From positions 189,727-253,726 of the forward strand of contig NW_017804587.1 of NCBI RefSeq assembly GCF_001625305.1: DNA of 64,000 nt, read 5' to 3'. The position numbers were made by a program, and so were the translations under genes. The stretch comes from Branchiostoma belcheri. Lineage: Eukaryota; Chordata; Leptocardii; Amphioxiformes; Branchiostomatidae. Position 1 is the stretch's first letter, and every line of letters begins with the position of its first letter. A model generated the notes under the pieces. The model was not told the origin of the DNA. It was given only the letters and a program-made list of their open reading frames with translations, and made no database searches. This document shows positions 62,816-64,000 of this stretch, in pieces.

Positions 62816-64000
62816 AAAAAAACAGTTTTCTTCAGAAACAGTTTATTTCTTCTGAGACTATGTTTGTACCAACTGTCCATCACTCAGGCTACAAGCCTCA
62901 GCTTGTCAATGTCAGCCCAAACTGCGGGGAGGGGAAGTTACTGCGCCCTGGGATATACAGAATACCTTTGGGGAACAGCAGCCTGCCCTGTTGTGGTCTT
63001 CTACAAACACACAGCATGCCAAGGGGCTGGGAAAGTTGATGGGCCACAACCTGAGACTAGCAGAATGTCAGGACTTTTGAGTTCGTGTGGATTTTGTTGT
63101 TGGACACTTGACAAACTGCAAACTGTCACGAGCTATTTATTTAGGGCATGAACATTCTTTCTTTTCAAATAAATCTGGCTAGCCTTACTCTAAATGTTAG
63201 TATCCATTTTGTGTGGTATTTGTCAGCTGAAGTAATTTTTCTTTTCCCAAAAAAACAATCCTTACATAATCATATCAACTATTCAACGTTGAAACCACAC
63301 CAAACAGTATTATAGCAACCTTTTTAAAGCAGGAAACATCAAGAAAACCAGTCAGGCCATTGTCATTCTGTATCTTTCACCTGCTACAAAAATGTACCTT
63401 GAATGTATTCCCAGACCCCACTGCCATCTGCCTAAGTGTATCTGTAGTCACTGTGTAGCTCCACAACTACCCCACTAACCACAACTCTACAAGCACTCAC
63501 TCCACCAAGAAGACTTAAACCACAATATCTAAACACTTGTCAACGAGAAATGCTATATAGCTACTTACATGTACTAGTACTTCCTGCAAACTGGATAATC
63601 TCCTATCTTCTGGAGTGCCACAGCCTTTTCTTCCTGTGGTTTCAGAACAGCCACTTCCCTCTGACACTGAACTTCAAGATAACATCATCCAACCCTGAGG
63701 TATCCCACAAGGTGGGCACAAGTCTGAACCTGACTGTTTCTCATCAAATGACTGAAACCCTTCACTGTTGAGTAAATACAGAAGCAGTAGAGTACACACC
63801 ATACTACAATGTCATGACTTGACTTGACTTGTGCCAACAGCTGTGTTGAAGTTGCAAAACATCTTGTATGTTTAAGATTACTTGATATTGAACTTTGTCT
63901 AGCTTTGAATAAATAAGCACTTTGCTCTTAAGTTAAGAGGCAAACCTGAGGCATGACCTAACAAAAGTATTGTCCAAGAAGATTGTAAGCACTAATTTCT

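Larger units (their letters stand above)
7637..64000 (-). other. No exon identified: presumed long EVA1C intron and/or intergenic DNA
   Basis: The intron upstream of exon 7442-7636 opens here and I found no donor that could belong to it. Scanning for SUEL hallmarks on the minus strand (ANYGR-like, FG-PC-GT-KYL-like motifs) gave nothing. The listed repeats account for part of the sequence. The remainder is AT-rich, unassigned DNA with only short chance reading frames. Whether all of it is one intron cannot be decided from the sequence alone. Confidence 0.5.

Overview
This window looks like nuclear DNA of an invertebrate deuterostome, most likely a lancelet (Branchiostoma). It is AT-rich and almost free of coding sequence. 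Short exons have consensus GT/AG splice sites, and the dispersed DNA includes tRNA-derived SINEs, MITEs, fold-back elements, minisatellites and many tacatgtacatgta runs. The genus is an inference. One protein (EVA1C-like) is clearly metazoan, and nothing resembles an operon, a phage or a bacterial gene.

Coding content is confined to the first 7.7 kb. At the left edge, the last two coding exons of an unrecognised plus-strand gene (480-575 and 1028-1138) encode a charged, helix-prone 68-residue C-terminus. Facing it on the minus strand are the last three coding exons of an EVA1/FAM176-family membrane receptor, best matched to EVA1C (7442-7636, 6961-7155, 4953-5296). They give the linker, the single transmembrane helix and the acidic tail. 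Every splice junction is in the same phase and the joined frame is open. The two genes converge, separated by about 3.8 kb that holds both 3' UTRs. The galactose-lectin (SUEL) half of EVA1C was not found. It probably lies beyond the right edge, which would make 7637-64000 mostly one very long intron, or an intron plus intergenic DNA.

From 7.7 to 64 kb I see no exon I can defend. What can be read is repeat structure. (1) A Tourist/Harbinger-type MITE family has GGCC ends and 3-bp target duplications (six copies), plus a second subfamily with 33-bp perfect terminal repeats. (2) A hAT-like element sits 38 bp upstream of the last EVA1C exon. (3) A ~1.2-kb element with ~50-bp terminal inverted repeats contains a decayed Cys/His-rich reading frame. 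(4) Several fold-back families occur, including one with TAGCCTGG ends and a nearly perfect hairpin at 35.3 kb. (5) There are two SINE families. (6) Tandem arrays have units of 17, 50, 69, ~80, ~92, ~155 and ~172 bp. The ~172-bp array (46.6-48.2 kb, nine units) carries a consensus 5' splice site on the minus strand in most units.

No CRISPR array, rRNA, intact tRNA gene, viral gene or toxin gene was seen. Nothing here amounts to a new multi-gene system. The most useful leads are the repeat families, the unidentified plus-strand gene, and the question of where the EVA1C lectin exons are.
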